Source: Membranipora membranacea (lineage: Eukaryota; Bryozoa; Gymnolaemata; Cheilostomatida; Membraniporidae). Taken from it: a DNA stretch of 64,000 bases. The DNA lies in NCBI GenBank assembly GCA_914767715.1, contig OU612065.1:21390001-21454000 (forward strand), written 5' to 3'. The notes under the pieces were generated by a model that had not been told where the DNA came from, did no database searches, and saw nothing but the letters and a program-made list of their open reading frames with translations. The stretch's first letter is position 1. Each line of letters begins with the position of its first letter. Position numbers and translations under genes: made by a program. This document shows, piece after piece, positions 37,875 to 50,000 of this stretch.

Positions 37875-38712
37875 TTTGCTTACTGAAAACTTCTAGTTAG
37901 TGAATATTTTAATTTTTTCACGACCAGATGTGGAATGCCTGTTTCAGAGTTGGTATGAGAGCCAAAATGATTTGCCTCATTGATCAGTGAGGAGACTGGT
38001 CTTTCATGTTGTAACTGATATCTGAGTTTGCGTTGATGTGCTTCGATGGCAACATAAGAATGGCATGAGGCAAAGAGGATGGTTGCTATGGTTGCGGTTT
38101 ATTGGTATCATGAATATCATTGCTATAGCTGGAAACTCGCTACATATAAACATTCCATACACCACTTGAGAAGACCTTGGATTCTTGACTAGGCTATGAT
38201 GATTTTGATTGTTCGCAGGTCTATTGTGGCCTCAAAAATAACAAGCCTCTGACATTATAACAATAAATATATTTTAACCATTGAATGCTCATGTTCATGT
38301 TTGCCAACTTTGTGATGAGTGATAAAATACAAAAATAGTAATTTAATATCGAGTTGAAAATTTTGAACCAGTATTCCAAACTAGATCAAGTGCAATATTG
38401 TAGTCTAAATCATTATTGTGGACAATCAAAATATAAATATTGTATTACGATGTAGATCAAAAGTATGACAAGGTGAGATTTACCATTCAATGTGACGAAA
38501 TGATTTTCTTTTAACCACACAAATGAAGAAAATACGAATAAAACTGTGTTATCGATGTGCTGGGTGGCACGATATACTTGTTAACACACCAAAGGTAATA
38601 TATAATCTAATTTGCCAGCTAACACGCTGCTTCTATGTTGCAGGCGTGTCAGACTGGCGGACAACTCCAAACCTGACTTATTGGACCAAACTTGATTGTA
38701 GGTGAGTGTCCG

Positions 38713-38826
38713 CAGGGAGAATGGAAGGGCGTTGTAAGGGCACAACTCCAAAACGTAAGTAAGATCATGTTATAATAAGAGGTGTGGCCTATCGAGTGCA
38801 GGCTCCTCCCCCTTCCATTCTCCCTG
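38713..38826. repeat. inverted repeat, 17-bp perfect arms
   Basis: CAGGGAGAATGGAAGGG at 38713-38729 is inverted at 38810-38826 (CCCTTCCATTCTCCCTG) around an ~80-base centre. The centre includes GGGCACAACTCC, which also occurs near 39268, so these may be pieces of one dispersed element. Confidence 0.8.
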
Positions 38827-39314
38827 GTGTCCGTGACTGAATATTGCACTTATTTGAAAATATGATCAGGTTCAATACTTTTTTTGCCTTATTCACTTGT
38901 ATACTTCAATGTGGACTAGAAACCTAAAACTTAATCCAGTTCTACCTGTATTCAAATGTTTGGGTAGAACTCCTAGCTGTGGAAACCAATAAAAAAGCAC
39001 CAATGCAATACAATATTTATCATCTAACTGGTTCCCCTCTATTTTGTCAAAAACCGGACACAATAATACCATTTTTGCTATTGGCTCGCAGCAGTCCCTT
39101 TATACAATAGTCGTTATTTTCCTGGCGGTCATGGAGAGGGAAGTTTATTATTAGTGACAGGTGTCCTGTGAAAGAATTTTTTTATGTGAAGTTGTATATT
39201 TGAATTATGGCATCACAAAGTAAGGAAATATCATACTCCATTATACAGCGCTTAGTAGGAATGGCAAGAGGGCACAACTCCTAAGTGGAAAAAGACCACC
39301 CAGTGAGCGATACC

Positions 39315-39363
39315 TAGCCTTGTTCATGAGGCCACGGGTTTTGGTGGCCGCTGAACAAGGCTA
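39315..39363. repeat. compact hairpin with two stacked stems
   Basis: The outer stem TAGCCTTGTTCA / TGAACAAGGCTA (12 bp, perfect) and inner stem GGCCAC / GTGGCC are separated by small bulges, with loop GGGTTTTG. The GCGATACC sequence is present on both outer flanks. It is too short for a typical animal pre-miRNA unless the flanks contribute. Confidence 0.8.
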
Positions 39364-41620
39364 AGCGATACCATCACAGAGGGAGGGTGGAGCACCCACA
39401 CTCCCTTCCTGAAACCGTCAGGTGATTTGTTCCAAACTGCCTGATACCAGGTGATGTAGTACAAGCAATCCAGAACCTCAAATAGATTTGTGTGCCAATG
39501 ATTTTGAATATCACACATAATGTGTATTATCCTTTTATGATAGGTGGATAGATTTCTATCGTAGTTACTGTAGCCGAAGCCTTGAAATTAATTCTTATTC
39601 CATACGTGGATCGATTAATGTCAGTTTTGGTTTTTGACAGTAGTTTTGGAGTAGCCTTGTCACGTTGCTACTATTTTGGTTTGACTCCCCAAACCAAAAA
39701 ACTTCGAGAGCTAACCAGCTAGCAATTGAAATATTACATTATCACCTCAATGCTCTATCTAGCAGCAGCTGTTTGAGCACTCTTACAAATGTACATGTTA
39801 TTGTGACGAGCACAATGGTTTTGTAAAAAACTTTCTACATAGGATAACTTGTGAGCATTGGGACCTCTTCTACTCCAAAATATATGTCTGATTTCTGCAC
39901 CAATAAACAACTAATCCAATCGGTTTGAGGTGTAGAGGCCTTCCTGAGCCATTGGGGCCTTACACGCACAGTATGCTGCTTGCAGAGAGACTGTGACCTA
40001 TTCTTCACGAAGACAGGTCTATGGCTTATGTGCATCATTATTGGCCATTGAAGTTGTGTTGGGTTGTGTCCACCTTAATCATCACCAGACGACTCCACAA
40101 ATATATCTTGCTTATCCTAGTCTCGTACTGCACCAGGGAGGGTACCTGACCAGCTGAAACTGTTTAAAGCAATTACTGTGCAGATATCCGGTTGTAAATT
40201 GGTAGGCAATATAGCTGTAAAAGAATTTAAATAAATATGTTTTGTTTGAATATGGCATGTTTCATACTGGCGCATTACTCCCTAAGATAAGTACAAAAAA
40301 CTTTTTTCATACCAGGTTTTTAAACTGTCTTATTCGACAGGTGCCCTCATGCTGGAATGGCTTACAGGTTAGTGACCCTATACCGGGTCCGCAGAGGATC
40401 GTTATACTACAAGTAGGCTTGATGAAACATCAACGAAAACAAATCCACTTTTTTATGTCTTAATCCAAACTGAGCTGGATAGATTTGAGGACATCGATTG
40501 CTTGTCGTGAATCAAACTTAAATCACTAGATGCTTAGTCTTTACCATCAACCACCTGATCATTGATTTGACTAGGAAGCCTCAGATTTCACCTGGAAAGC
40601 GAGCTTACATTGATATTCAGAATCTAAATTTATAAGTGGACATAGTCTAGTCTCACCTGGCGCTAGACAGTAGACAATATAATCCGAATAAATATTAGCT
40701 AGAGGAACATCAAATTAGAAAGTGCATGGTAAAAGTCAAAATTGGTATATTTTCAGATATGAAACGGGTAAACCTTCTCATCAACAATTCCCTATCATGT
40801 ACCTTTTCTGTTATTAGAGTTGACTCCTCTTGTTTTTCTTATCAAAGTGAAAGACTGATCTGATAGTTTTTTCCAAATATAAATGATCTGACTAACATGC
40901 AGGGTGTTAGATCTTGTGACAGGATGACGTCTTCGGGTTTGGCAATGGTACGTCATAGAGTTGTTTGAATTTTACTTTCATAAATAATTATGATGACAAT
41001 GGAAAGTTGATGTCAAATTTGAATATCTGAATCTTGCCAATAATTTTTCAGTAACACTACCCCCTATTAAAATTTTTTTTCATATAGAATTAAGTATGTA
41101 TGTGTGGTTATTTTAAATATTAACATGCAAGAATTTCTTTATAAATGAACTGTTGCACTACAAAGACTAACTCAAGTTTAGCAAACTCGTTTTTTTGCAG
41201 AAATGTGGTGAATCTAAACAATTAATTTTACATTGGACTAGCCATCTTGAAGGCCCTAGAATACCATTTGCAACACATAGAAAAAAAGGTGTCTTGCATT
41301 TTTAAAGAAAATAATGTCCTTATATATCCGGTGCGCCAAAAACTTTTTAACACTACTTTGTACAGTACAGCCTACGGTCGATGCAGTTATAACTGTGTGC
41401 TCCAAAACTCAAGGCCAACTACTGAACAAATCTTATAGATGTAGACTGCCAGAATTTTTGGTTGGAATTTATTCGACAGATCTCCAAAATTGTACGATCC
41501 ACTTTATCTTAAACAGTTCAGCTCAGTTTGCAGTCTACTGCCAAGTGTCAGTTACAGAGCTCGGCCTGACTTGACACGTTGGGTGCTTACTGAGCATCAC
41601 GGACATTTACTGCCAGTTTC

Positions 41621-41721
41621 TGTCAAATAATTAAAATGACAGAGTAAGGATCCTAACTCTGTCATTTTAATTATTTGACATTAACCATCGGAATATAACA
41701 GAGTAAGGAAATCCTTACTCT
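41621..41721. repeat. near-perfect 60-bp palindrome followed by a second, related palindrome
   Basis: Bases 41621-41680 form a palindrome with arms starting TGTCAAATAATTAAAATGAC and centre AGGATCCT; only one base pair (A/A) fails to match. Eighteen bases later CAGAGTAAGGA-AA-TCCTTACTCTG (about 41698-41721) makes a second palindrome that reuses the ACAGAGTAAGGA core of the first. Confidence 0.92.
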
Positions 41722-43755
41722 GCAACGTTGTTGTATACCAGCGTTGATACCGATTTGGCACTGGGGAGCCATTCATCCTAGTAAGGTTTGCTCGAGTCAG
41801 AACCATAAAACAGGAGGTCTACCAACCTCGCAGTAAAGATCATAATCAGTTTCTTCGAAAAAGAGAAGTTTCAAAAAGAAAATTTCACTACCCCTCTCAA
41901 GCCACAAGAGGTTAAGGGGGCTCGTTAATTAGGGCGTTCAAATCAGGGAGTATGGGACATCCCTGGTTAAACAAGACCTAATGTGTCGCAGAAAAGTTTA
42001 AACACCGCACATCAATTCATCAGGGGCAAATAACCCTTAAATACTGCAATCACCCAATAAATTTAATGATATGTTTTGCACATAATTTGTGGTGGATAAA
42101 TTCGTTAAGTAAAGTTTTAAGGATCTGCTTGCCACTAATCATGTTGACATAATTAGGATAGTTATGCCAAGTGAATAAGTACGTTGACGAATAAGTGTGC
42201 ATCAAAATTGAAGGGGAAGTGTTTACGATACTTCTAGTTAAATAGAGTGTGTGGTAAAGATAGCAGTTGATGTAATCTCAGAATTTCATATGCGTTGAAA
42301 CATTTCACTTGTGAATTGATGCAAACTTAGTAAACTTTGATGAGATGCATTACATAAAAGTTGTCATCAGCTCTTTGGTGGATGAAGACCAGCTTATCCG
42401 AGCTGGTTGATCGCCGAGCTAAGCTGAGATTATCTGCGATGAAGACTTATTTTTAAATGGAGTGATTCACACCAACAATCCCAAAGTTTGAACTGAAAAA
42501 CTCCAGAAATTTGTAGTGTGAAAAAATTATGAAGCCAAAAACGAGATTGATTTCCTCCTGTAAACATTTAAAATTGAAAGAAACTACTGTTATGACAGGG
42601 TGGGCAATTTAGAAACATCAAGTGTGTTGTCGAGTGTTATGTCCCTGGCATGATAACCCGGTCCAAACCATGCATGGAATGAATTAATTACATACATTTT
42701 GCAACATCAAAAAACATTTCTTTGGCAAAGGTTTCACCAATGACTTTTTCTCTCAAACATGAACGCATGACACAGGCTTGTGTACCGGCTGGGTGGGCTG
42801 AAATTCTGATATCAATCTGCCCTCTCTGCAATGAGTCATCCCAAGCTTGACATTAGGGTGGTAGGTTTTGTGAGATAAAGCTTGGCCAGGGTTGTCCTGG
42901 GGTAACCTGTGTAGTTATGTGAATATTGCGGATAATCTCATGTTTAGTAAGTAAGGTATGGGGGTGGTTATTTCCGTCTCCTGGCACTGACTGTCACCTT
43001 ATTTGGTCCTCAGCTTATCAGACGGATCAATCTCAAATGGTTTTAATCAAGTGCTGGGATTTTGGCAGCCAGATAAAAACATACTATACGTGTTGGTTAT
43101 TACGGACAGCAATGTTAATGTATCAATAGGCAGCAATTTAATCTTTGTTAGTCTATTGGCCGGACCAGGAAGAATTTATTGAGCAACTCTAGAAAATGGA
43201 CCTGCGTTACAAACTCTAACCCTATATGTGAGATAATAATCATAGATAACAGACGATTCTACTGGTCATATATCAGCCAACCTGTAGAGATGAGTGCAAT
43301 TAATATCATTCAAAGACATAACTCGTAACCGCAAAACAATCTGCTCGGAGGTACATTAGCTCTTTGTCACCAGTGATGGTTTGCTCAACCAGAACAATGT
43401 TTCGCCATCAAAGGCGTAAGATCCTCGGTGCAATGAATTTTAATCAAAACATGAAATAGCTAATATAATGTAGCAAATTAAAAAAAAAGAAGATAATATA
43501 TACTGAGATATTCATATTAGATGTATTTCAAGGTATTAAAAAACGCACCATAGGATTAACTTTCATGTAGTACTTGTAATGGGCTTAATTTTTACACCGA
43601 TTTCTATTCAAAACCGACGCTTACAACCAAAAAACACGTACATTACTATTAAATACCCACACGTTGGTGATGTATTGGTATCACACAGTGCAGGGTAGTG
43701 AGTCTTTCACAGAAAGAAATCTGATGAATTCTTTTGATGGGGTACATTTTATCAC

Positions 43756-43820
43756 CTGTTACCTCGTAAAATAGAATTTGCAAATATTTTGCTGCAAATT
43801 CGAATCTACAGGGTTGGAGG
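43756..43820 (-). ncRNA. mir-10: miR-10 precursor hairpin
   Basis: The minus strand carries ACCCTGTAGATTCGAATTTG in the 5' arm (predicted mature about 43815-43794). It differs from the conserved miR-10 by one central base (GATTCG for GATCCG) and keeps the ACCCUGU seed at positions 2-8. After an ~12-base loop the 3' arm reads CAAATTCTATTTTACGAGGT (about 43781-43758), similar to known miR-10 star strands. Pairing is near-continuous, with a few mismatches and G-U pairs. miR-10 lies next to Hox4 in many bilaterians, where it targets Hox mRNAs. The same strand and position here support the call. No upstream promoter was identified; co-transcription with the Hox genes is possible. Confidence 0.93.
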
Positions 43821-45420
43821 AGATATACCAGGTTTCCTATCCTATTGCCTTGTCTTTGAGAAGGGGCTGGCCGAGGTAACTCGAATCAACCTGGGTTCAG
43901 ATATCAGGGACCCATTGAACTCAAGCCTTCCAAAATACAATGAATCAGAACAAATCTGAAACTGCTATGCATATTGGCTTAGCTGCCCCCTTTAGGACGG
44001 ATTGACCAAAGGTTCGCTACCTCGCTTGTTTATGATTGTAGGCTATTTAACTGTAAAACTCATCGATCTATATCAATGGTAGATCTGTGGTGCTACCCCA
44101 CTGGGCTCCTGACCTCGGTGAGATACTAGCAGCACTGCTATTATTAGAAAAAGATGTACAAAGGTAAAAGCCGTGTTTAATTGATGTAGAAATGCAGTGA
44201 AATTCCAGTGCAGACCAATTAAATTGCTATGATAGACTGAAAGGCAGCCTTTCCTTTCAACAAAGTGCCACTGATAAATAAACCATACATGTTTACTACG
44301 TCAACAAGCTATTAATGAGACACTGAAATAAAATTCACAATCATAAAGAAGCTGGGAGACTTTGGTAGCTGTGCTCGGCTCCTGGTGATTCCAGAACAGC
44401 CAAAACAAACAGCACCACAAGCTTTGTCATAGAGAGCTCTGGCTGGACCTACACAGGCTCATATCCCTTAACATAGCAAAGCCATTAGTTTGCACCAAAA
44501 CTTGTAATGTCGTATTTCCTGGATTTGTCGAAAAATGCAGAGGGAAAAATATAATGAGACAGAAAAATGTAAAATGCTAGAACATACATACCAGTCCACT
44601 TATATTACTTGATACATGCTGGCAAACCAAGCAATAATATCCAATTACATGATGGGGTATTCTTCAGGTTATGAAAATACACAAGTCAACATTCAATTAC
44701 AAAAAAGTTTAAAACTGAAAACTAGAACCCACTGATCAATCACCAATTCTGAATAACCTAGAGATGCTTGTTATTTTAATAATCAACCTGTTTCCTGTAT
44801 GTAGCGGTGCAGATATTCCAAAGAGCAGGTCATTTGTTGCCTGTCCTTCATGCCACTCCGGCCGCCTCTGACGTTGTAGTTAATCGAAATACTGAGGAGT
44901 GATTGCTCTCAAACTTTGAAATGATGTTGTACTTCAAGTTTGAAATTGAGTCATAAATGCTTGGTTTATCTAAGAGAGGTAAAACAATGTATATGATCCT
45001 ATCATGTTTCAAGGGCTATCAACATGTTGAGATGTTGTAGCTATCTAGTTTTATGACTCTCTGCACCTGATAAGGGCTGTGAGTACGACATTGTCCGTGT
45101 TGTGACGGCTTTTATGTACTTTACTTTATAACTGTGGGAGAGCAGATCTCACTCAAAGCCCTTAGAGATAACTGTAGTCAAACACAGCTCTTCATATACA
45201 ACTGCTTGTTATCCTAGTCCAATTCAATCAACTCGGATGTTAGGGGCGTTTTTTTATATGACCTACACCTTCGAGTTTCATTAGGATCCACCTGAATAAA
45301 CTTAGTAATTTATGAAAACAATGTAGAAAGGTCACAGTGAATTTCGGATATAATCATGTTCCGAATTGTTTGTTTCTTGGTCTATACTTTGAGTAGCATC
45401 TGTAGCCAGCATATGGGGAT

Positions 45421-45515
45421 GGTGAGATGGCGCAATTGGTTAGCCGCTTGAAATTCACTGCCGGGCCATTAGTGCCGCAGGAGTTGTGGGTTCAATTCCC
45501 ACGGGGGAGCTTTCA
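45421..45515 (+). mobile_element. tRNA-derived SINE head
   Basis: GGTGAGATGGCGCAATTGGT gives a good A box, and GTGGG-TTCAATT-CCCAC is a perfect T stem-loop containing the B box GGTTCAATTCC. The region between (TTGAAATTCACTGCCGGGCC) does not form a proper anticodon arm, and the acceptor ends do not pair cleanly. It is therefore a tRNA-derived SINE and not a functional tRNA. A body may continue to about 45610 (CACCTTAGGGTGTATACC); its end was not fixed. Confidence 0.65.
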
Positions 45516-46914
45516 AAATTGATTGTTCCAACCCCCCAGCACCTTAGGGTGTATACCTTCCTCTCCAGTGGCATAATGTCGGCTAGGAGGAAAGAGGAGA
45601 CAACTCAGGCACCATATACCTAGGTTAACATTCTATCAAATATTTTAATTGTGATATCAAGGTAATAGAATTGATTGGGAAAATTTTTCTTCTGTGGTGG
45701 TAATTAACGAGTGCATATAAGCTTTAGGTATTTGGGTTCAGAGGTAGTTTGGTGGATTACTTAGTTATGACGTGGTAAGAAGCAGGTAAAATGTCCTGTT
45801 ACAGCCTTTCAAACCCATCAGGCTGTACTGGTAGGGTTTTATACAGATTTTATAGGCCTCATCTTTGGAATAAGCTATCCCCTAAACGAAACTTTATTAA
45901 CAATGCATGGCAAGTTTGTTGGGAATTTTCTCAGTGAATATACAATCATGGAGAAAAACTCTTGCTCCTGTTCAGCCAGATTTACTTTTTGCAAAAAATT
46001 GAAACATTATTCTAGTTAGTTTTGGCCCAACAGAAATGACTTTTTTTCCATATCCTGGTAGTGGTACTTTACGCACCGATTCTAATATTCCTCTCCTAAC
46101 TCCTTTTAACTTCAGTCAGAAATTGGATTTCAATTGTGAAAGGCCTTGCTGTCTTTGAAGTTTTTAAATTGCAAGATGTTGAGAAATTGATTTTTTTTGG
46201 TAAAATTAATTGCATCAGAAATGATGGTGACGTCAAATATTCGTGGAAATTTGGCCGCATTCCCAAACAGGCACAAATCAAACCTCCAGAATTTATAATT
46301 TATATAACTTTTCAGAGCCATGTTCAAACATTCCGCATTCCACCTCTTGCTAATTATAGGTGAACTTTGTCAAAATAAGCCGTAATTTCAGTGAATTATG
46401 ATATGGCGGCCTATAAATTTCGTTCATTCAGCAAAAATCCATTCAACATAGGAAAAAAGATCAGTGTTCAATAATTCTCAGAATTTGTTAATCCGACGGC
46501 TTCACCTCCTCGAAAACTCATTGCTGCGAATATGACTAGCCAGCAAATGAACAACTGACTGTCTCTTTTACCAGTATATTTATATAATATAGTATTGTCA
46601 TTATTATTTGAGTAGGACATCATTGTATTTATTACAATGGCTCCCATGATTTTTATCAATTTATCATCATCTCTCGAATATCACCAGTAAGCTCAAAATA
46701 ATTTCTATCAACACGAGACACTTGCCCCAATTAAAGCTTTTCTTGTTGAGAGATATTTGAAATCTTTGAGACTCCTTCATAAAAGGAGTTCTTAGAGCCA
46801 TGATATGTTAAAGGTCTTACTCTCTCTCATGGCGCTCAATTCATACTTCAACACCGTTCACTTACCCTATGGCATATGCTGGAGGAAAGTTTGTAATTTG
46901 CTCTGGTTTGAAGT

Positions 46915-47050
46915 AGCTAAATTTACGTCTAGCTAACATTCACGCAACTCAACGTCTAGCTAACATTCACGCAGCTCAACGACTAGGTAACATTGAGTCA
47001 TCCAAAAACTAGTTAATCTAAACTTAAGCTGATGTTTACTCCTCTAGGGT
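46915..47050. repeat. CTAGCTAACATT dispersed repeat with internal tandem duplication
   Basis: ACGTCTAGCTAACATTCACG recurs two to three times at a ~29-bp period, followed by AAACTAGTTAATC and GATGTTTACTCCTCTAGGG. Related blocks with CTAGC-AACATT and AAACTAGCTA occur near 6655-6715, 7240-7320, 35160-35300 and 62695-62835. It is an old dispersed repeat family, not coding. Confidence 0.6.
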
Positions 47051-50000
47051 TCTTTCCCGGCACCTATTTGCCTCAAACTGCTGCTCTTCTTTGCACAATA
47101 TGTTTGTTTTGGTATCCAAAGGATGTGCAAAGGATATTACATCCATCGTTACGATGAGTCATCTTGTTTTGTTTTTTTCCTGTCTAAGAAGTCAGGATCT
47201 TTGCACTTAGGCAGCAGGCCATGGCTAGCGGACGGACGGACGTTAATACAAGCTTACAGGTTATGTTGCAATATGAGGGTAGGCAACAGAGCTCAGGTTA
47301 GCGTAGAGGAATAGTGAGAGGAAATAACAACACTGGTTGGTATTTTGTGATTCCTTTCCTATTTCGCAATCCAACAGATGTCAACAGGATGGATGCTTTA
47401 GGTTGAACCAAATCATCCAGATTTTGTTGAATCATTCAAGACCTCTCCAACATTTCAAGAGGCCATACCGGTGGATAGGTGATGCAATTTCGAGATCACA
47501 CAAATCAAAAATTGGCATAATTATGATTGATCTTATTGACTTGCCATCGGTTTTCCGCTGGAAAATATCAAGATTTCTGCATGTCTACCAACCAGTCAAG
47601 CGAGTGAGTACCACAACTCTCAACATTCAACAAAATATTATGGATATTTGATGGTGAAACACGTTTCCCCACGAGAAGCTCATTAATTAATTGGATTGTT
47701 TTGACTTGCTGGCTTTGAGTGTTTGCCGTGTCATTTTTTGTCATGTGCTCTTATGTATAAATACATCTCAGCCGCAACATTTGACTCCTCTTAAGCGATC
47801 TTTGATCTCCTAAAACTTGGCAACTACTCGGAATATTAATAATATTCACGAAATCAGCTATTAAAATTCTGGATAGAAAACCAAAAAAACGGCGAGACTC
47901 ATCCCCGATGATTAAGGGTAATAAAAAGTGTAATTTTAGCACATTTCACACCATTAATTTGATAATCTTGCAGCATGCCTTTTAGTAACGGAACCCCCAC
48001 ACTCGTTACACCTATTTGCATCCACTTCAAATATCACCTGGCAACCGGAAGACACGGAATATCAAGAAAATTTACATAAAATATAAATTAGTAGTTTTAG
48101 GAAAAAGGAGAAATGATGGAAAAAGTTAGATTGCTTTATGTCACTATCAATACCAGGAAATTTTTCTACCACTCAAATGTTCAAAGAATCTGACTACTAG
48201 ATAGATATATCCACTTTATTTTTACAGCTCTAAATAGTATATGTGGCCTGGCTATTATAATAAGAGCGAGTATTACAAAAAAAAGTAAAAACTAAACATC
48301 AGTATGTATTTACAAATGTTTTTGATAAAGGGAAGGGTTTCAAAAAAACTCAAAGTCATATTTTTTTTTAATTGTGTTCCTCATGCTCTCTGTTCTGTGA
48401 CCCTTTATTAAAGTGTCAGTCAACCTGACAGAGTGACGATGTTGTCTCTCTCTGTCTGGATGGCACAAGGTTCGATGAAAACAAAGCCGCTGCTGCCGAT
48501 AACTTGGGGTGTGAACCTGGAGTTTGGATTCGATGTTGCTGGGTAAAGCCTTGGAAATCAATGTTAACATTTGACATTCCTAGTTTATACCATAGTGGGC
48601 TACGGAATGGGAATCAAATGTTTGTTCAGAAGAACTGTCCAGAAATTGTACGAAAGTTTTTGAACTTGTAAGCAATAGATATTCTTTGAAGTAACTCCAA
48701 AGGTATCAAGTTTGCAACTACATCTTTTTGATTTATATGTAGATGGAATTGTGGCTAATAGAATCAAAATATGGTGCTATGAGTATTAAAAAAAGTTTAG
48801 TTGCGCCGTGTTGAATGAAGTTTTAGACAATTGTGGCATTGATACAGAAAAAAATGTGCCCAGAAGGAAGACAACAGGATTAAGGTATAGAATAATATCT
48901 AGATAATATTGACGTAAAATCGGGATCGGATTTTTTTTATTAAAATTACATTGACAAAAACAAGAAGATTTGGCCAGATTAAGATCTATGCCCTTAGAAA
49001 GCAGGTTGATATGCAAATGACTTTAATTAAATCATTTGATCTCCTTAATTAACAGATTAACCAAATGTCTGAAGGAAGATAATGTAAGAAGTCTTTAAAA
49101 AGAGACTATAAATCACTGGTAGAGCCTCCATATACCACATCACAAGAAGGCGAAGAAATAATTTTAGAAGCTCTCAACCAATGGCTGCATTCCATAAACT
49201 ACAAACTCCCCAAGTGATGTTTAAAAATAATAATAATTATTTTATATGGGCCCTAGGTCTACATATATTATATTTTACCATCACTATTGCTGTAGTTATG
49301 ATTATACTGCAGGGTAGCTATGACAACCTTCATGAAGAAGACCTAGACAGAGTTTGATATTGTCAGGGAACATCTATCATAACTTGGAGACACTGTGGCT
49401 CATTCCGTAATAAAGTCAAATTTTGCACTGAAATAACAAAAAAAAAGATTTTAGTTGTAAAAACCTTGTAGTCTGTTATTGAAATGATTCTGCACGCTGT
49501 TTGATCATCATCTTATTTCTAAAATAGAAACTGTACTCCAGTTCCAGTATAAATTGACATATATATAATTATTTGTGTTTTGATGCAACGCAAGAGATAC
49601 AGTTCACTGCTGAACTGTAATTCTCGCCCTGCATCAAAACATCAGTTCAAAGATACTGCAAAGCTATTCGATACCTAGTTATCTTCTCAGGCTAAATTTT
49701 GTATCCATAACACTTTTTCGAATGCATATAAATAAAAATAACATATCTTTGTGTTTCCTGGCGACTTCCAAGAGTTTTTTCTCATCACAGATCGGTAAAG
49801 AGCAGGCCACCAAACACGGAACATCCTGTTTTCAACATGTTAAGTTTTGACATCGAAGCTTGTAAAAATGCTCGCCATTTTCATTTTTCTTGTAAGTTCT
49901 GTGAGTTAACACCAATCTAAATTAGGCTATGTTAGGCTAGGCTGCACATTATTTACATTGCTGCCATATAGTGGTAAGAAAGGCGCAATAATTAGATGAA

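Larger units (their letters stand above)
37875..43757. other. non-coding region between Hox4 and miR-10
   Basis: No supported gene. It contains three notable inverted repeats (38713-38826, 39315-39363 and 41621-41721, listed separately). Short ORFs here show no homeobox, hexapeptide or other known motif. Confidence 0.5.

Noticed and set aside
45421-45495. Possible functional tRNA gene
   Set aside because: A and B boxes and T stem are good, but acceptor and anticodon stems do not form; treated as a tRNA-derived SINE.
46096-46363. Overlapping open frames on both strands
   Set aside because: Mutual shadows in AT-rich DNA, without motifs or splice signals.
47337-47651. 104-codon open frame between miR-10 and Lox5
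   Set aside because: Checked as a possible Hox5 exon; there is no homeodomain or hexapeptide and the composition is random-like.
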